A stretch of DNA of 16,384 nt from Candidatus Bathyarchaeota archaeon (GTDB lineage: Archaea > Thermoproteota > Bathyarchaeia > Bathyarchaeales > DTEX01). The translations under genes and the position numbers were made by a program. Positions 13,402 through 16,384 of the stretch are shown piece by piece. The notes under the pieces are model-generated. The model searched no databases and was not told the DNA's origin. It saw nothing but the letters and a program-made list of their open reading frames with translations. The DNA lies in the NCBI GenBank assembly GCA_018397055.1, contig JAGTQS010000036.1, forward strand, positions 1-16,384, written 5' to 3'. Position 1 is the stretch's first letter. Each line of letters begins with the position of its first letter.

Positions 13402-14706
13402 ATGGTTAAGATCACTTACCTAGGAGCAGGAAGCGCATTTGCCCCGGTCTTGAGCAAGGACATATTCCAAATTCCAGGACTCGAAAAAGGCGAACTTTGC
13501 CTCGTAGACATAGACCCAGAAAGACTGGACCTTTCACAAAGAGCGACAAAAATAGTTAACGAAAAACTGAAGACAAAATGGAAGGTCACAGCCTCAACCG
13601 ACCGAGAAGAAGTCATGAGCGACTCCGACTTCATCATAAACACAATCGAGGTCAGCGGGGTACAAACAGTCAAATACGACTACGAAATCCCGTTGAAATA
13701 CGGCGTAGACCAATGCATCGGCGACACCGTTGGACCAGGCGGAATAATGAAAGCCCTAAGAACCATCCCACCGTGGCTCGAAATCCTCAAAGACGCCGAA
13801 AGGCTCTGCCCCAAAGCCTATGTGCTGAATTACACAAACCCAATGTCCATGATGATGCTCGTAACCTTCCGCGCTTCAAAAATGAAGGCTGTGGGACTGT
13901 GCCACTCAGTGCAGGGAACATCCATGGATCTGGCAAGGTATCTGGAACTGCCATATGAGGAACTTGAATGGAAATGCGCAGGAATCAACCACATGGCTTG
14001 GTTCACAGAACTAGTTCACAAAGGCAGGGACATGTACCCGGTTCTTAAGAAGAAGGCGAAAGAAAACAAGGCGCTGTATGAAAGAGACCCTGTAAAGTTT
14101 GAGCTGCTGTTTCACCTCGGCTATTTCGTGACTGAGTCAAGTGGTCACATGTCAGAGTACGTGCCTTACTTCCGCAAAAGACCTGAACTAATCGACAAAT
14201 ACTGCAGAGAAGGATACCTCGGAGGCAGAGGATTCTACGCGAAGAACTGGCCGAAATGGAGACAAGACCTCGACGGAAAACGCAAAAGGATACTTGCAGG
14301 AAAGGAAGAACCCGACTTGCGCAGAAGCGTAGAGTACGCAGCTGAAATCATAGAAGGCGTCGTTTTCAACAGGCTGAAAGTCATATACGGCAACGTGCTC
14401 AACACGGGACTCATCACAAACCTCCCGCAAAACGAGGTTGTAGAAGTCGCCTGCCTAATCGACCGAAACGGCGTCCGCCCAACGTACTTCGGCGAGCTCC
14501 CACCCCAAGTAGTTGCACTCTGCAGGTCGAACATGGCAGTGTACGACATGATTGTGAAAGCCATCATGAATAACAGCTACGAGATGGCGGAACAGGCACT
14601 CATGTTTGACCCCCTAACAGCCGCGGTGTGCTCGCTGGAAGAAATAAGAAACATGTTCGCGGAACTCTACAAAGCAGAAAAAGACTACATACCTAAGCTC
14701 GAATAG
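13402..14706 (+). CDS. Family 4 glycoside hydrolase (NAD- and Mn-dependent; alpha-galactosidase/alpha-glucuronidase type)
   Basis: 434 residues, usual for GH4. These enzymes oxidise C3 of the sugar with bound NAD+ and eliminate the glycosidic group, needing Mn2+ and reducing conditions. Seen: nucleotide-binding LGAGSAFAP (7-15) with acidic VDIDPERL after strand 2; DTVGPGGIMKALRTIP; NYTNPMSMM; GLCHSVQG with metal ligand Cys167; GINHMAWF with His197 (29 residues apart, as in the family); then ESSGHMSEYVPYFRK. The Met-rich NYTNPM and CHSVQG motifs fit the MelA/AglA alpha-galactosidase and alpha-glucuronidase branch better than 6-phospho-glycosidases; exact sugar unknown. ATG with GGAG eight nt upstream. 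The gene follows a URO-D-superfamily gene on the same strand and ends at a bidirectional AT-hairpin. Confidence 0.93.
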   Translation: MVKITYLGAGSAFAPVLSKDIFQIPGLEKGELCLVDIDPERLDLSQRATKIVNEKLKTKWKVTASTDREEVMSDSDFIINTIEVSGVQTVKYDYEIPLKYGVDQCIGDTVGPGGIMKALRTIPPWLEILKDAERLCPKAYVLNYTNPMSMMMLVTFRASKMKAVGLCHSVQGTSMDLARYLELPYEELEWKCAGINHMAWFTELVHKGRDMYPVLKKKAKENKALYERDPVKFELLFHLGYFVTESSGHMSEYVPYFRKRPELIDKYCREGYLGGRGFYAKNWPKWRQDLDGKRKRILAGKEEPDLRRSVEYAAEIIEGVVFNRLKVIYGNVLNTGLITNLPQNEVVEVACLIDRNGVRPTYFGELPPQVVALCRSNMAVYDMIVKAIMNNSYEMAEQALMFDPLTAAVCSLEEIRNMFAELYKAEKDYIPKLE

Positions 14707-14719
14707 AAACAATCTTTTC

Positions 14720-14738
14720 ATTTTTTATAATAAAAAAT
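14720..14738. terminator. AT-rich palindrome between convergent genes
   Basis: ATTTTTTAT (14720-14728) and ATAAAAAAT (14730-14738) make a perfect 9-bp inverted repeat with one central base. It provides T runs on both strands and lies 14 nt after the GH4 stop. It can end transcripts from both sides. Confidence 0.5.
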
Positions 14739-14773
14739 CATGCTCTGAACTGACAAATCTCGTTAAGTCTCAA

Positions 14774-14829
14774 TCAAATCTGAAAATAGAAGATAAGGGA
14801 CAGATTTGAAGAAAAAACAATTTTGTTTT
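14774..14829. repeat. Inverted repeats in the GH4/C45 gap
   Basis: TCAAATCTG (14774-14782) and CAGATTTGA (14801-14809) form a perfect 9-bp inverted repeat with an 18-nt spacer. Next to it AAAACAA (14814-14820) and TTGTTTT (14823-14829) form a 7-bp hairpin; on the minus strand it ends in a T6 run, fitting termination of the C45 gene. The rest of the gap 14707-14857 shows no gene. Confidence 0.4.
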
Positions 14830-14857
14830 CCACTCCCATAAATTTATACCTAATGAG

Positions 14858-15931
14858 CTAAATCTTATACTCCAAGTATTCGTTCTGGCATGGCTTACCC
14901 TCACAAATCTGTATCCTCAACGATTGAGGGTCATAAACATAGGATGAGCCAGTGGGACGCCAACCTCCGTGACTACAAATTGAATTTTCACCATTCTCAT
15001 GGTCTCTAAGAACCATCTTAAGTGTTTCATGATCGATCTTACCTTTTTGTGGAACAAGCAGTTCAAGTATCCGATCGATCCTTAGTACCGAATCTTTGAT
15101 GTTTGAAACCATCTTCCTAGTCCACAAAGGCCTCATATCTTTGCTCAAGAAAACGTTGACTCCTATAAGAATGCCGTCTTCAGGGTATCTCTCAGCTTGG
15201 AAGCTATGAGTTTTTTCAACTAAAACAACATTAGCCTCCTTGTCAGCCAACATCAAATTGATCCCAGCTACAGCATAATTATGAGCGGAAATATAGTCCA
15301 ACGCCTGCTCGACATTACTGCATCTTTCCATCATAAGCCTGAACAATATTAGTCTTGGATATCCAAAACCAATGTCGTTAACAACACCTGCACTCGACTG
15401 GGAAAAACATAATCCCGCCTTATTAAAGCCGATATAAGCAGCAACCCTTCCAGGTTGAAATAGAGATATGAACCTATTTCCGTCTTCTGGCTCAATTTTT
15501 GCATGCGCATATTCTCCTCGATTCCACTCTCCGCCGTCTTCGTTCTTCCCTATTAAAAGTTTACGATTAGAAGTGACGTCACCAGTAACCGCAATTTGAG
15601 TGCAACCAAAAGGGTTCGACGAATAAAACATTTCAAGCCTTATTTCTTCCAGCACATTCAAGAGCAGAATTTCCCTGTAAGACATACCTGAGCCGTCGGC
15701 AACGCCTCTAATCTCCTCTAAAACCTCCGGAGCGTCATTTCGGAATAACGCTTCAAACCTCGGCAAAGCCTTTTCTATATTTTTTTCAACCTCATGAACG
15801 CCGTTTGCCTTAACCCAACCGTTATACCAAGAGCCATAAAGTCGCTGAATTTGTTCTCTCAGTTCTTTTCCATGGCTTAAACCTATTTCATACGGTTTCC
15901 CTTTCCAACAAAACATTTTTTTCAACTCCAT
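14858..15931 (-). CDS. C45-type autoproteolytic acyltransferase/hydrolase (Ntn fold)
   Basis: 357 residues similar to the peptidase C45 / acyl-CoA:6-aminopenicillanate acyltransferase-like family. These are made as precursors that cut before a cysteine, which becomes the N-terminal nucleophile. Here that is PFGCTQIAV with Cys110, followed by LLIGKNEDGGEW, the conserved GKN-D segment. The N-terminal part has GKPYEIGLSHGKEL and FRNDAPEVLEEIRGVADGSGM, typical of the propeptide; FNKAGLCFSQSSAG and GINLMLADKEANVVLVE follow. It would hydrolyse or transfer an amide-linked acyl group; the substrate is unknown. I start at ATG 15929-15931, seven nt after the stop of the upstream gene; an in-frame TTG at 15965-15967 would overlap it and an ATG at 15914-15916 is also possible. 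Same operon as the transaldolase-family gene. Confidence 0.85.
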   Translation of the reverse strand: MELKKMFCWKGKPYEIGLSHGKELREQIQRLYGSWYNGWVKANGVHEVEKNIEKALPRFEALFRNDAPEVLEEIRGVADGSGMSYREILLLNVLEEIRLEMFYSSNPFGCTQIAVTGDVTSNRKLLIGKNEDGGEWNRGEYAHAKIEPEDGNRFISLFQPGRVAAYIGFNKAGLCFSQSSAGVVNDIGFGYPRLILFRLMMERCSNVEQALDYISAHNYAVAGINLMLADKEANVVLVEKTHSFQAERYPEDGILIGVNVFLSKDMRPLWTRKMVSNIKDSVLRIDRILELLVPQKGKIDHETLKMVLRDHENGENSICSHGGWRPTGSSYVYDPQSLRIQICEGKPCQNEYLEYKI

Positions 15932-15938
15932 CCTCTTC

Positions 15939-16384
15939 TTAACTGACCTTTTTTCTCCTACTTTCAATTTCGCTTAAAGTTTTCATGTAGCCCTCTTCGC
16001 AAGCTTTTTGAAATTTTACACAAGCTCCAAAATCTCTAAACTCGCTTGGTCGCAACTCATCTTCATAATAGGCTTTACAGAAATCTGGCATCTCTTCAAG
16101 CACCTTCAAAATGTTGGAAGGCGTTTCTACATCAATTCTTGTAACAACCGGAGGGTTTTTATCTATCAAAGGCTTCGCTTGCGAAGGACTAATCGTAATG
16201 GCTACATCTCCTCCGACAAGATCTGTGAAATGATAAGGTTGACGGGAACCTCCAAACATCAAACGTGCCTTATAATTGTTCTTTTTAAAAATTTGATAGA
16301 GCTTACGATTCATTGAAACTCCCGCATATCGGACATAGTTTAAATCAATGTTCATGTCTAACTCCCTAATTTTTTCATTTAAAT
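15939..16384 (-). CDS. Transaldolase-family protein, C-terminal part (5' end beyond the window)
   Basis: The frame is open to the right edge, so at least 148 residues of a longer protein are visible; the ATG at 16353-16355 is probably internal, since in-frame codons upstream of it (REL, NEKI) have no stop. The motif pattern YVRYAGVSMNRKLYQIFKK, then KARLMFGGSRQPYHFTDLVGGDVAITISPSQAK resembles the last barrel strands of transaldolase/fructose-6-phosphate aldolase proteins (the strand with phosphate-binding small residues and the following ITISP strand). The helical tail includes DFCKAYYEDELRPSEFRDFG. The catalytic lysine would lie outside the window, so the activity cannot be checked. It overlaps no gene; the C45 gene starts seven nt after its TAA. 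Confidence 0.65.
   Translation of the reverse strand, partial: LNEKIRELDMNIDLNYVRYAGVSMNRKLYQIFKKNNYKARLMFGGSRQPYHFTDLVGGDVAITISPSQAKPLIDKNPPVVTRIDVETPSNILKVLEEMPDFCKAYYEDELRPSEFRDFGACVKFQKACEEGYMKTLSEIESRRKKVS

Overview
The window looks like a mesophilic or moderately thermophilic archaeon, most likely Bathyarchaeia or a related Thermoproteota lineage; that placement is inference. The basis is a purely archaeal set of information-processing genes (RadA, Orc1/Cdc6, L15e, RNase P subunits Rpp30 and Pop5, a COG1325 RNA-binding protein, pyruvoyl-dependent arginine decarboxylase). It also shows archaeal TATA-box promoters with short or absent leaders, GGTGA-type ribosome binding sites, frequent GTG and TTG starts, and stop/start overlaps such as ATGA. 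No rRNA, tRNA, insertion sequence or CRISPR array was seen.

Positions 1-9614 are mostly housekeeping. An RNase III-family gene runs off the left edge on the minus strand, divergent from sua5 (tRNA t6A synthesis). Sua5 converges on a minus-strand operon of a small four-cysteine protein and radA; the two stop codons share one CTAG. Next come a minus-strand cdc6/winged-helix pair, a ThuA-like gene and, divergent from it, a URO-D-superfamily gene. L15e, pdaD with an unrecognised helical-protein gene, and a tightly overlapped COG1325-rpp30-pop5 operon complete this half.

Positions 9694-16384 are metabolic: an aldo/keto reductase with a C-terminal 2x[4Fe-4S] domain, a clan GH-A-like glycoside hydrolase (minus), a second URO-D-superfamily gene followed by a GH4 glycosidase (plus), and a minus-strand pair of a transaldolase-family gene (running off the right edge) and a C45-type autoproteolytic amidohydrolase. 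Together with ThuA this suggests a carbohydrate-processing neighbourhood, perhaps for modified (for example methylated or oxidised) sugars; no transporter or corrinoid protein is present to prove it.

The most unusual observation is the glycoside hydrolase gene. Its reading frame continues in the same phase past an in-frame TGA for about 40 family-like codons to a TAA followed by a terminator hairpin. A second in-frame TGA sits near its 5' end, downstream of an ATG placed correctly for the promoter. This is either a young pseudogene with two nonsense changes, or TGA readthrough or recoding in one gene, while its neighbours use TGA as an ordinary stop.
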